Origin: Lichtheimia corymbifera B2541
Taxonomy: Eukaryota > Mucoromycota > Mucoromycetes > Mucorales > Lichtheimiaceae
Assembly (NCBI GenBank): GCA_000697475.1
Contig: JNEU01001043.1
Span: 1-64,000, forward strand
Reading direction: 5' to 3'
Length of the DNA: 64,000 nucleotides
The stretch's first letter is position 1. Each line of letters starts with the position of its first letter. Under the pieces are notes generated by a model. That model was not told where the DNA came from. It ran no database searches and worked only from the letters and a program-made list of their open reading frames with translations. This document shows, piece after piece, positions 1 to 10,400 of this stretch. The position numbers were made by a program, and so were the translations under genes.

Positions 1-1
1 A

Positions 2-745
2 AGGAAGCTAAACCCTTTCCGTGACTATAGGAATGATAAAGTGTTCAAACCTATGACAGAGGCACAGCTTTTAGAAAACATTGAGCACATGACCAGCATT
101 GTATTCCCTGCTATAAAAGAACGCACAAACCATGTGATACAACAACAAAAGGAGCACTTTGACAGCACACATAATATCATAACCTTTACACCTGGAGATC
201 ATGTCATGGTTAAAATACCCACGCGTACAGGCAAGCTAACACCGGTATACGAAGGCCCTTATCGGGTATTACGTCAAAATAATGGAGGTGCATATGAATT
301 GCAAGATGAAATGGGTGAACAACTCCCTCGCAATTACACACCTTCTGAGCTCAAATTGGTCGATCAAGATGACTTGGTCCCTACAGACGAGCTCTATGAA
401 GTAGAATCCATTATCAATCACCGTGGCAAACCTGGCAATCGCGAATACTTAGTCCGATGGAAAGGATACGGACCACAAGATGACTCCTGGTTAACACCTG
501 ACAAATTCTCCTCCAACAAGACGATCAAGACATATTGGGAACGAAGAAAAAACTCACTCCACAAGCAACGACCTTCCAGCATCAACAAGAAAACGCAAAC
601 GTACGGTAAACGAGACACCCACAGACAAGCCAACACGACGCAGCAAACGATCACAGCAAGCTTAACTCGTCTCTCTGCCTATATACCTCGAGACTGGGAG
701 GGGGTGATGTTGTATTCTGTCACTGTTTACGGATACGATACATAG
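2..745 (+). CDS. Chromovirus Pol C-terminus: integrase tail and chromodomain (partial)
   Basis: The reading frame is open from the left edge of the window to the stop at 743-745, so the gene is truncated by the window, not by mutation. The first part has the integrase C-terminal GPY/F-like module: FTPGDHVMVKIP, then GKLTPVYEGPYRVL. A chromodomain follows, with YEVESIINHRG, YLVRWKGYG and DDSWLTPDKF, then the usual helix (IKTYWERRKN) and a basic tail. In chromoviruses this domain steers integration toward methylated histone H3 in heterochromatin. The last codons run over a purine-rich tract and beyond it, so the real LTR boundary may overlap the ORF end. Identification is firm; completeness and activity cannot be judged. 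Confidence 0.85.
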   Translation, partial: RKLNPFRDYRNDKVFKPMTEAQLLENIEHMTSIVFPAIKERTNHVIQQQKEHFDSTHNIITFTPGDHVMVKIPTRTGKLTPVYEGPYRVLRQNNGGAYELQDEMGEQLPRNYTPSELKLVDQDDLVPTDELYEVESIINHRGKPGNREYLVRWKGYGPQDDSWLTPDKFSSNKTIKTYWERRKNSLHKQRPSSINKKTQTYGKRDTHRQANTTQQTITASLTRLSAYIPRDWEGVMLYSVTVYGYDT

Positions 746-971
746 AATCATAGAATAGAACGTCCCTCACAAGCACATGACCCATCAACAATAACAATAG
801 AATAGCATAAATAGGCATCATTCCAACAGCTAGAATCAGCATCTCAGATCTTTCATCCTTATTCTCATTAAAATCATACACACGAGTCCTAAAGGATTTA
901 TCTTGTCTCTTTTCTTTATTACCAAATATCACAGGAAGAACTTTATTTGTGCTGTCTGTGCTCATATATAA

Positions 972-1148
972 ATATTGACAGGGGTCACCTGGGTTGGGAT
1001 AGGTTTTATCTATCAAACCCAGACCACAGAATACGACAATTATCAATACTTGATCAAATGGAAAGGATACTCTGAAGCTCAAAATACTTGGGAACCACAG
1101 GACAACCTCAATGCTGAGCGTCTTGTGATAAACGAAGATGAAATATAA
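972..1148 (+). pseudogene. Second chromodomain fragment of a retroelement Pol
   Basis: In the frame beginning at 972 the DNA encodes TEYDNYQYLIKWKGYSEAQ followed by NTWEPQDNLNAE and a stop at 1146-1148. This is the core of a chromodomain, with the aromatic cage-region tryptophans and the NTWEP signature. No integrase sequence precedes it: an in-frame stop at 969 and unrelated sequence lie upstream. It is therefore a detached piece of another chromovirus, not part of the element at 2-745. No Met start is visible. Confidence 0.65.
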
Positions 1149-1385
1149 TGATAAAACAAAGGAACAATAAAAATGAGTCTCTTTGAGATTGATGTTTATT
1201 CTGAAGACGATGCTCCAATGCTTTTATATCTTAATTCTAGTGTCGGGTGTATAGTATGCAAATAGGAGAGGATGCCAGAGATGTATATGATGTGCAAGTA
1301 AATGTTGTCACATTAGATCATGCGTACGTATGAATAGGAGGTGAATAAACAAAGACTAACGTGTGTCGTATTGTTGTGATAATAA

Positions 1386-1571
1386 ATGTTTAACCGATAT
1401 CCTCAGTGTTTTCTGCTATACGTGTGCACCACACCTCTCCTTTCGCAATATTGGGATCAGCGAAAGCAGGCACAGCAAGAAGCCAAGGCTACACGAGCTC
1501 AACGTAAACGGGCTGCCAAAAACAACGCTAGCGCACAGACCAGCAATAAGCGACAACGTCGACACGCTTAG
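1386..1571 (+). pseudogene. Third chromovirus Pol tail, basic C-terminus
   Basis: The frame ends in SQYWDQRKQAQQEAKATRAQ followed by a Lys/Arg-rich tail and a stop. The YW-x-x-R-K helix resembles the segment right after the chromodomain in the copy at 2-745 (TYWERRKN), so this looks like the extreme C-terminus of a third Pol protein. It is followed after about 120 bases by a polypurine tract and a likely LTR, the expected order for an element's 3' end. The first part of the frame does not look like a chromodomain, so the true junction is near 1450. Confidence 0.45.
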
Positions 1572-1703
1572 GAAGATCTTTTCCCTATTCAATTTTTCCC
1601 ACCAGGTTTTTTACTACAGCGTTTTTCTGATCATCCTAATTACACAAGCGTTTATCTTGCACACACAATCTTACAACGGTTGTTCCAACCTGGAGGGGGG
1701 TAA

Positions 1704-2054
1704 TGTCATAGACACAACTCAATCATCATATGTTGGTTCCCACAGCTGTCATTTAATTCTCCTATCATCTCATGTTTGTCACACTTACATTCTCCCACGC
1801 ATGAATCTTACCCTATATGGCTGTCAGGTACATTGGCACAGACACGTACGTAAGATTATGGGTATATCGAGAATACCATCATCGTTAGTAATCATGGTGT
1901 GAAGGCGTGGGAGAATCAGGTTATAGCAGGATCAATCATTTAGATATAAAAGAGTGGACACTTTCATTGAATAAAGGATAATCTTTCAGTCTCACTTGAC
2001 TTATTATTGTCTTTTTCTTATAATCTCATTTCTCTTTATTCCACTCGATCACAG
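1704..2054 (+). repeat. Probable 3' LTR of the third chromovirus fragment
   Basis: The segment starts with TGTCATAGACAC directly after a polypurine tract. It contains a TATA-like TATAAAA at 1945-1951 and an AATAAA at 1970-1975, the spacing expected for the U3-R-U5 layout of an LTR. The 3' end is uncertain: a CA at about 2054 is one candidate, another lies near 2073. No second copy is present in the window, so the boundary cannot be confirmed by comparison. Confidence 0.5.
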
Positions 2055-3386
2055 TGATCAAATAAGAGAATAACACAAAAGTGTCAATGAGAGTAAAGAA
2101 AGATAGCTATAATGGGGAAGGGGAAATGGTAAGCAAAACGAACATCTTCTACGTCAATCCTTCAAAGTGAAACATACTGAAAATGCCTATCGGCAGGTAA
2201 TGATATCCAAAAGGATGAATAGTAAAAATGGATGAGAAGGGAAGATGAAACAACAGAAGAGGAACAGGCTTAAATACTGAGAAAGGGGAAAGCACTACAA
2301 GAAAGATAAAAGGAGGTGTAAAACTAAGGTAACAAAAAGACTAAAGTGAAGAGCAAACATTTCAAAACCATTGATAATATGAGACCACTTATAACCCCGA
2401 AGAAGCAGCACAAGCGTAAAAGTTATGGTTACGATGAAAACAAGAAAACAACAAGATGCAAGAAAAAGGAGATGTATTACTTGCCGAAAAAGGACTTGCA
2501 TTCATTGCAGCTGTAGCCTGAATGCCACGTATTGCAAAGAACATATCGACGAGCACATTGCAAATCCCGGTTCTTGAGTTTCATTTCCCTCCTCATTTTA
2601 TCTTGGTAATATTTTATGAGCATTTATCTATTCACATAATAAATCCTGCTCATAAAGCCGAATTTTCTGGTGAGATCGTATATGGGTCGTTTTGGCCAGT
2701 TTTGGACCAGCTAAAATTTTCTTGAACCGATCACCGATTAACCCTTTGAAGTATATCCCCATACCAGACACAGTGAACAAAGTATAACGGTAATATTCTT
2801 TGAAGGATTCTCTGTTGGTTGATACAAGCCATGAACCTTTATTGCTGACACAGGTTCTAGTGGGCAGGGAACAAGGGTGGTCCAATTTTAGGCCAAAGGC
2901 CGCTATAGCACCCATTAATAACAAGCATAAGTAAGAATGGCAATAAAATATACACACCAGGACGATATGGTGGTTTGACAGAGAGAGTGAAACACGTAAA
3001 AGCGATTGATCATAAAGATAGAACGCACAAAGCTGCACAGAGAGCCAAGGATGAGAAACAATGACAATGAGATACAAGGGTTGCACATGCTTACAGATAA
3101 AAGACTTGATAACGTAAATGAAATGATCCTAAAGACAATAGGGAAAAGAGACGAAAAGAGGGGAGAAACAACAATGGGGAACAACGGGTGTTAAATACAA
3201 AAGAGAATCATGCGTGCAAACTAACGAAACAATGGAATCATGGGACAGGCAAATATACATCCGGATCACAATTTTGCTGAGCTTGTTCAAACTGTTGCGG
3301 AGATGAGATGATATGAATCATAGCGTGTATTGGAATCAATCGAAACGCACGTTCTTCTCCGTACTCTTTTACTTTTTTCACACATC
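2055..3386. other. Gene-poor, purine-rich stretch; homoserine dehydrogenase promoter at its end
   Basis: I recognise no gene here. The plus strand is strongly purine-rich, and hydrophobic minus-strand frames (for example 2628-3086) are a by-product of that bias. Two short stretches, near 2240-2290 and 3160-3210, resemble each other (gaaacaaca...taaatac), so diverged repeats may be present. The last 200 bases before 3387 must hold the promoter of the homoserine dehydrogenase gene; a pyrimidine-rich tract lies directly before the start codon. Confidence 0.4.
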
Positions 3387-4535
3387 ATGGTGCACGTTGG
3401 TATTGTTGGTGTTGGTCTTGTTGGATCTGAATTGCTTTCCCAATTGGCAGCTACTCAAGCGAAGCGCCTCAAGGTGGTTGGTCTCACGAATTCGCGTAAA
3501 ATGATCGTGTCTGAGAACTACGCTCCTTTGTCCCTTACTTCATGGCAACAGTCGCTTGAATCCAGCACCACTGCTTCCGATCTCAATCAGTTTGTCAAGT
3601 ACATGAGCAGCTCTCCTGAACATGCTGTTATCGTTGATTGTACTGCATCTGATGCTGTATCTCAGTTGTATCCCTCTTGGTTGTCTGCTGGTGTCAGTGT
3701 GGTGACTCCCAACAAGAAAGGCTTCTCTGGTTCCCTTGACTTGTACAAGCAAATCGAGTCGCTTGCTGCCAACTTGGGTGGAAGCACTGGTAACAACAAG
3801 CCTCTTGTGTATCATGAATCGACTGTGGGTGCTGGATTGCCCGTATTGAACACTTTGGCCGATCTCGTAAAGACAGGTGATGAGATCCAAACGATCGAAG
3901 GCATCTTTTCTGGCACACTCAGCTACTTGTTCAACAACTTTTCTTCATTGTCTGCTGATGCCAAAAAGGAGTCATTTTCTTCCATTGTCAAGGTGGCCAA
4001 GGAACTTGGATACACTGAACCTGACCCTCGTGATGATTTGAATGGTATGGATGTCGCTCGCAAGGTTACTATCTGTGGTCGTTTGGCTGGCTTGGATCTG
4101 GACTTGTCGACTTTGCCTGTGGAAAACATCGTTCCTGAACCATTGCAAGCTGTTGCTTCCGCTGATGAATTCATGGCCAAATTGCCCGAGTTTGATGACC
4201 ATTTCTCAAAGCTGAATGAGGACGCCAAAAAGGATGGCCAAGTGCTTCGTTATGTCGGTCTCGTGGATGTCAAGGGTGGTAACAGTGGAGTCAAGTTGAT
4301 CAGGTATGTGGTGCATGGCATGGGGAAATACACGATTGACTCTTTTCTTTTATTTAGATACCCTGCCTCTCATCCTTTTGCCTCCTTGTCTGGCAGTGAC
4401 AACATTATCAAATTCACCACAAAGTACTTCCCCAACGGCCTCATTATCCAAGGTGCCGGTGCTGGTGCAGCTGTTACTTCCTTTGGTATTTACTCCGATT
4501 TGCTCAAGATCCAAGAACGTGTCGAAGGCTATTAA
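3387..4535 (+). CDS. HOM6: Homoserine dehydrogenase
   Basis: The enzyme makes L-homoserine from L-aspartate semialdehyde with NAD(P)H, the branch step toward threonine, methionine and isoleucine, in the cytosol. The N-terminal Rossmann motif is VGIVGVGLVGSELLSQL. Family signatures follow: TPNKKGFSG, YHESTVGAGLPV, the substrate-binding block EGIFSGTLSYLFN, KELGYTEPDPRDDLNGMDVA and the C-terminal HPFASLSGSDN and IQGAGAGAAVTSFG. One 54-nt intron (4304-4357, gtatgt...tttag) removes 18 codons and joins LIR to YPASHPF. The spliced protein is 364 residues, close to the roughly 360 of yeast Hom6. I chose the ATG at 3387 (MVHVGIVG) because it is in good context after a pyrimidine tract and gives the family-length N-terminus. 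The frame is open upstream to 3330 but has no conserved sequence there. There is no aspartokinase domain, as in other fungi. Confidence 0.95.
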   Translation: MVHVGIVGVGLVGSELLSQLAATQAKRLKVVGLTNSRKMIVSENYAPLSLTSWQQSLESSTTASDLNQFVKYMSSSPEHAVIVDCTASDAVSQLYPSWLSAGVSVVTPNKKGFSGSLDLYKQIESLAANLGGSTGNNKPLVYHESTVGAGLPVLNTLADLVKTGDEIQTIEGIFSGTLSYLFNNFSSLSADAKKESFSSIVKVAKELGYTEPDPRDDLNGMDVARKVTICGRLAGLDLDLSTLPVENIVPEPLQAVASADEFMAKLPEFDDHFSKLNEDAKKDGQVLRYVGLVDVKGGNSGVKLIRYVVHGMGKYTIDSFLLFRYPASHPFASLSGSDNIIKFTTKYFPNGLIIQGAGAGAAVTSFGIYSDLLKIQERVEGY

Positions 4536-4876
4536 GCATACACTGCTATGGTTTTTCAAGAATGGTTTTTGGTCTTGTACGCATCAATGACGATAAATGT
4601 GTGTTTATGAATGAGGCTCAACATGCATATGAACAATGGTGGAAATGAACTGAAGGGCTATATCGTGAATGGTGGTTAAGGATCAACAATGGCGGAGGAT
4701 TCAGAGGTGGATCGAGAGGATATGCTGCAAATGGTGGGTAAGGATCAAGAGAAAGGCAAATGATTGGGTATTGAAGGTTATTGATGAGATCTCTTGGGGC
4801 ATAACCAATTTTGAGTTGAGCTATAACTGGTGTTGTGGAAGGCTTATCACAGTAAAAGATTAAGAATGTAAATGTT

Positions 4877-6102
4877 TCAGTGAGTAATCCAACACTTTAT
4901 TAAAAAGCATTCCTTTATGCTCGATATCGCAAGATTTGGGTCAGTGCGGGTTAAAGAAAAAGAATAGGTTTGGAAGAGTGGAGTAATAACAAAGTCAGGA
5001 TAAGCCAATAACCGGTATTGCATATAATGCAGCATCACGTTCCTAAAAGCAGGGGGTTCTCCACATGTCCGTATATCCCTTGTAATGGCAGTTGTCATCC
5101 TTCCAACATGGGCAACCGAGAACACTTCAAGAAAGCCGACATGCATGTATAGTCCTACTGGAGAGTTAGAAAAAACCTGGCATACACATGTTAGTTGGAT
5201 TTTTGCAACACATACCTTTCTCCACTATCCAATAGCGCACCCAGAGTGGTAGTACTTGTGAAAACCTGTTGACAAGTTGTGTGCTGTCATCGGCATGTCT
5301 TTGATATCCTACGTATGGCACCATCCTTTGCTAAACATTGTTGATGGACCCCACAGCTTGATCCAAATACGATGTCACTGGTGTTCCTTCATGATCGAGC
5401 CACCGATAATGCAAATGTAGCCATTTCTCCACCGGTTTGCCTTATTGTAAACTTTGTCTTTGCTTGTCGTTGCTACCGAATCAGACATTGAATCATCAAT
5501 AAAGAGCAAAAAGGGTTTCATTAGTGTTTCTTACATGTACCTTTCATCTTAATGCGATCGTCAAAGTCAGTGATAGTGTCCCATAAGCATCCAGCGTATT
5601 TGAACACGCCAGCATTGAATGAGGTCTCCACGAGGGTCAAGATAAAGGTTGTGGACTTTGATCGCTTGAAGACTTGTTCCAGAAAGGACACCTTCCATAG
5701 AGCTACGTTGAAGTTGAGTATTCACGTAGAATCATTACACAAATAATAGTCTTACGTAGAACAATCCAATCGTTTTGAAAAGGACCCAGGGCTATATTGT
5801 AGACCAGCAAGCTTGGAAAAAGGACGCGAGCCTTAGATCGTTTGCATGTTCGCTGCAGAACCCAGGAGCAATGAGAGTCTCAGGTGCCATCTACAGGCTG
5901 CCATCGTTTGAAAGCACAATGTAGCGAAGAAGTTGCTGTCAATGTCAAATGTCAAGTGGAACGAAATGGAGTTGGAGGGGAAAAGAGTAGACGTGGGAAA
6001 GGGAGAACTGCCATCTTCTGCATGAAATGTTACACGACCCATCCACACACCAATGTTGATTACAATCCTTTCATAAAGTACATTTTTTGACCCATCATAC
6101 AT
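4877..6102 (-). pseudogene. Interleaved-family block 0: intron-rich gene or remnant, unknown function
   Basis: Several exon-like frames on the minus strand are joined by plausible introns. One exon ends VLPLWVRYWIVEK before gtatgt; after a ctaactctccag acceptor the next begins GLYMHVGFLEVFSVAHVG and runs to a stop at 4877. Upstream lie LWKVSFLEQVFKRS... and HYRWLDHEGTPVTSYLDQ frames, the latter with an in-frame TAG, and a long frame at 5833-6102 starting MYDGSKNVLYERI. At least one stop and one frame change are visible, so this is probably not functional. It resembles the blocks at 19-32 and 59-61 kb in layout; sequence similarity is weak. I do not recognise a domain. Confidence 0.35.
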
Positions 6103-7132
6103 TAGCTATACTTTAGCTTTGGGTAAACCGGATTGATACTCATGATCGCTGATTCCAATGGTCTTTTTTTGTACCAAACCACTCAATCTTAATATCCGTC
6201 ATCTCCATGTAATGGTTCGGCTCATACAAGAATAGATCCAAAGTTGCATTCGGGTTAGACATCTTGGGGATTTTGAATTGTAATATGCCTAGTGCACCAT
6301 ACACGTAGTCAACATGATCCATGCACCATCCAGTGGATAGCCCCAATGACTGCAAAAGATAATAAAGTTCCTCTGGGCTCATTTTTTCTATGCTTTGCTT
6401 GTTTGATATTCTAGCATCCAATATCTCACAAAGACAATCAGCAACAGCAGCGATTCTCTGCATCCCAGCACGTGCTACTCGATCGCATCCCGATCACATT
6501 TCAAGCGACGCAATCATATAGCTCATTTTGCATACTACGTTTACAAAGTTACCAAGTAGATTTCCCAACATGATTGTGTGGCTTTATTGATGATGGATGC
6601 TTGTTTCAGCTATATCGTGCACGCCTTGTCAATTCCATACACCTTTTCCACCACCATTGGCTTTCCATTCATGTATACAAGTAATCAGTCAACTGGGGTA
6701 CCTTGTATCATAAAATTGCTTGAAAGCTAAAAAGTCGCCTTGACTACAAAGTTCTCCAGTAATGCTGAAGGGGTCCTTGCTGGCATTCTTCATGGTATAA
6801 CGTTTTGGTAACAGAGTAAGATCGCAGGAAACCATGGCTCTATGTACAAGGCAACAGGCGTAGATACCACCCACAATATCCAATGGCATATTTGTACATG
6901 CTCACAGCACAGCAACCCACTAATAAGTATCAGGATGATCCTTCAGTATCGTAAGTAAAGTGTCACATTTTCGGATTGCATGGAAACAGAATCCACTGAA
7001 TCTGCATTCACTCGACAACGTGTTCACCGTTTTTCTCCCATACATAGCAGTTGTCTTTTTTATCCATCCCAAACATGCGATGACGCATAATACGTAAAGC
7101 TTTGGAATGCATTTGGCATCGTTCATCTTTTA
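6088..7132 (-). pseudogene. Decayed HET-like gene (copy A)
   Basis: Three frames on the minus strand line up in order with the intact copy at 13.2-14.6 kb. They are: about 7126-6920 (NDAKCIPKLY, ILKDHPDTY, where the intact copy has NEAKHIPSFY and LRDHPDTY); 6889-6689 (MPLDIVGGIYACC against TPLDIMGDIYSCC); and 6463-6140 (HVDYVYGALGILQFKIPKMS against PIDYVYGVLGIFRIKIPRMT). Between them even the third motif survives only as shifted sequence near 6640, and GISDHEYQ...LPKAKV survives near 6090-6130. Several frameshifts and stops separate the pieces, and no Met-Thr micro-exon is found upstream. It is clearly derived from the family and clearly dead. Confidence 0.8.
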
Positions 7133-7499
7133 GAAAAAGACATGCATGTAAGTATGATTCTGAAAATATTGTCATTTATGCACCTGCACGTACTTTGAAT
7201 GCGTTCTTGGTTTCATCAAGTCATTCCAAAGAGTGGAAAAGAAGGAAGGATGTGTAAATTGCAACGTTAATCTGTACTATGCTTTGTGTTACAAGCAAGA
7301 TGACGGCCTGCTTAGGAAAAAAGTGGGTATCCTTAATTTAACATGTTTCGCGGTATACATAATAAAGGCAGATTGAAGACCATATGCTGTCATGGTGGGT
7401 TGTATTTGGGGAGAAGCAGAGTGTGGTAATATCAACCTTCAGAAGATGTCTCTTAGTCCCGATGTTGGTGATGTGGCATATCACACGTAATCACAATGA

Positions 7500-10400
7500 G
7501 ATATCAAAACACCACCAAGATTCCATTCAGGTTCAACAGCAGGTAATCGTGATTCCTTAGCATACAAGCTGCAAAAGCTACTATGCGAGACCAACCTCTC
7601 CAAAGCATGCATTCGTTATTGGATAGGCAAAAAAGTTCGTGAAAATGAGAGCAATGCAATGTGCATACCCATTTTCCAAGGGACGCCACGATGCTCTCGC
7701 TTTGGTTCCTTGCTGTGGTTTATAAATTATACTATGTACATCAATGATGTACAAAGTTGTACATACGCAATGTAAGTTTTTGTATTATCAAGATGATCGT
7801 CAAATGCAATCGGTATCCTATTTATAAGTCCTCATCCAACCCTTTTACTTTGATCCGCCAGCCTTCACTTTACGTTTCCATTCTCAATGATCCTTACACA
7901 ACCTTCACGATCCCGTTCTCAACATGCCGTATCCAATCACGAGGTGTGTATCACCACCATATAATCCCAACATAGCCACGAATGCACCATGCACACTGAG
8001 ATCGTATCCTGCAATGAAATGCTAGTCTCAGAAGCGTCTCTTGTACTGCTGTTAGCTGAAGTGACTAGCTCAAACTATGTAATCCTTTGGACATTGTAAA
8101 TAATCCACCGACTGCGTGTGGTGCCGATGTGGTGAACAAGAGGAGGTGGCTACGTGATGGAAACTAATGAGTAATACAGATCCACATACTGTACCTCCAG
8201 CAAAATGACTTACCATGATGCGTCGTTGGGGATCATTGCTTGTAAGCCGCCTGCACATCCCATATAGGTAATCAAATTTGCTGCCGCATATACAATTCTC
8301 AAATCCTTCTTGAATGATCTGTGATGCTCATGACAAGTCTCATACTCATATACGCCACCATCAAGCAGTTGATCGGTAAATGTATCCGAGTCATGTTTGA
8401 AAAGCATTTGCTGGTGATGCGATATCCATGAGTGATATAATTGGTTGACGCGTACGGTTGCATAAACGTAATGTTGCCATCTGAAACCTCCTTTGTCTCT
8501 CCAAATGCCGCATAACGATATCACACCATTCCTCAAACCAACACGCTGCTGCATTCACATTGCCGAATTCCACATGTCAAGTTGGAAAAAAAAGGTCAAG
8601 GCGTGCTTGATCCTCTTATCCTCACGTGTAATGCAATAGTAGCTCTCCTCGTAATCTTGAATGACGATTGCCATCCTTGTAAATGCCTGATTTCATATTG
8701 TTGTGTGCCAAAGATAGCCCGTAACTCGATTGTTTGTAGTCGCCAATAATGATCCTCTCTTTTTAATGTTGGCAGAGGACACTTGTCCAAGATTTCCAAT
8801 GATGCTGCTGCTGCTTTGTGGGGTTTTAACACCAACAGGGGGATGTTCAAGCATGAGAGAGCTGTTTCTCCGGTGAACTACAAATGAATGAAAGAGTATG
8901 AGTTTGGCTATTTGCTTCAACGCAAGTGCTGTCTTACCATTCCAATTACTTTAACTGTTGTGATCCTTTGAAAACCCCATCATGCAATCCAGTGCCCTTT
9001 TGCTAATAGCAGTTCCACGGCTTGCTCTTTAGAGCGTTCTCCATTCCCAAATCGTAGGCATGTCATGGGTCAGATGTTGCTCTTCTTTAAATAAAAGTCA
9101 ATACCTTGTTGACCAATACCAGGAATGCTTTCTATTCTTACCCTCATCATGATTGGTATTGACGTATCCACAATAGAGAACATGCAGTACTGTATTGGCT
9201 CATCCTCAGAATCGTATCCTTGACTTTTGTGAGTCCAAAAGGGCGTTGACATGGATATCCTTGGAAACGATAAATGACTCGCATCTTTTGTTTGAGGGTT
9301 GCTGCTTCGAGTGGCCCATGTTACGGGGTGTGAGAAAGAAAAGATGAGCTGCTGGGTGGTCATGCTGAAGGGTAGCTCGATCGTGGATCTGTGGACTTGA
9401 GTGTAGCCATCAGGAACACACACCGTAACCGCTGTCGCATTCAACGTAGTAATTGGGTTTTTCCTTTGGTGTCATTGAGTAGTTGGGAGCAAAGGAAGAA
9501 GAGTAGAGTATGCAGAGAATGTTGATTGCGCCCTTCATTACATATGTCGTGCATCTCTGGGTCTCCTCATTCGATGGTCAATGTCGTACAGATGTTTGAT
9601 GCTGCATAACTAAGCAAAGATATCCACCTCCCTTGGCTCATCTGACATCCCCCTCATTCGATACAATGCAACATGTGATCAGGCTTTCTATATTGATGTG
9701 ATGGACCAAACGCAGCGAGAAGTTGGATGGATGATGTGGGAGGGGGACAATGCATGGCTATCTTTGAAAGAGAGGATTGGGTTGTGGGTGTGGTTCGGTA
9801 GAGCACAACAAAGTGGCCGTGGATAAGCCGTGGCGATTTCATTTCATGACCTCACGTTGAATATCTCGTTCAGGAATGCTCGTCGTTTTCCTCTGGTTCT
9901 TGTAGTCTTCGTTATCACCTTTCTTTTTAATGCTGCTGAAATCATATTGCGGTATGCCAAGATGAAGTGATCACCGATAGCTGAATGTTCTGTATCCTCA
10001 TGATCCCAACGATAGCCCTCTCATTTGCATTCTGGCTAGTGATTCTCTTCCATCATGTCCATATTGTCGTCATTGATATGACTGGGGGATTGTTGATTTG
10101 TGGTACCATAGAGAAAAGTTCTTCTCAAATCCCCTGCTTGAAAGGTGGCCTCTTGACATACGAATATCATCATCATCCGAATAGCAGGCATAAACGATCC
10201 AAGACCGTGTCCAATGATGAGATATACTTTTGAATGTGGTCAACCGAATGATGGATGTATCATAAACGACAGCAAGGCACACCACTTAATCCATGTTCGA
10301 GTTTGGTCCTTGATCCATCATAGATACATGAGAGAGGGAGAGCAACTGGGCGAAATAAAGCAATCCAATTGTGTATCATCCTAGGATGTCGACACCTCCA

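Larger units (their letters stand above)
1..2054 (+). mobile_element. 3' end of Ty3/Gypsy chromovirus plus remains of two related elements
   Basis: The window opens inside the polyprotein of a Ty3/Gypsy element of the chromodomain (chromovirus) class. Three separate integrase tails are stacked on the plus strand: 2-745, 972-1148 and about 1386-1571. A polypurine tract (tggaggggggtaa, about 1691-1703) precedes a likely LTR at 1704. A second purine tract (tgggaggggg) near 695-704 closes the first coding region, as expected where a pol ORF runs into its own LTR. The elements are nested or were inserted next to one another. The 5' part, with protease, reverse transcriptase and RNase H, lies outside the window, so the family assignment rests on the integrase tail and chromodomain. 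Confidence 0.75.

Noticed and set aside
705..1000. A second LTR directly after the first Pol ORF
   Set aside because: A purine tract and TG start near 705 are suggestive, but no matching LTR end, TATA or second copy could be identified, so it is mentioned only as a possibility.
2628..3184. Hydrophobic minus-strand frames of 89-152 codons
   Set aside because: They arise from strong purine bias on the plus strand; leucine/serine/isoleucine-rich composition and no motif or splice structure.
3540..4559. Long minus-strand frames opposite homoserine dehydrogenase
   Set aside because: Antisense shadows of a well-conserved plus-strand gene with no protein-like signature of their own.
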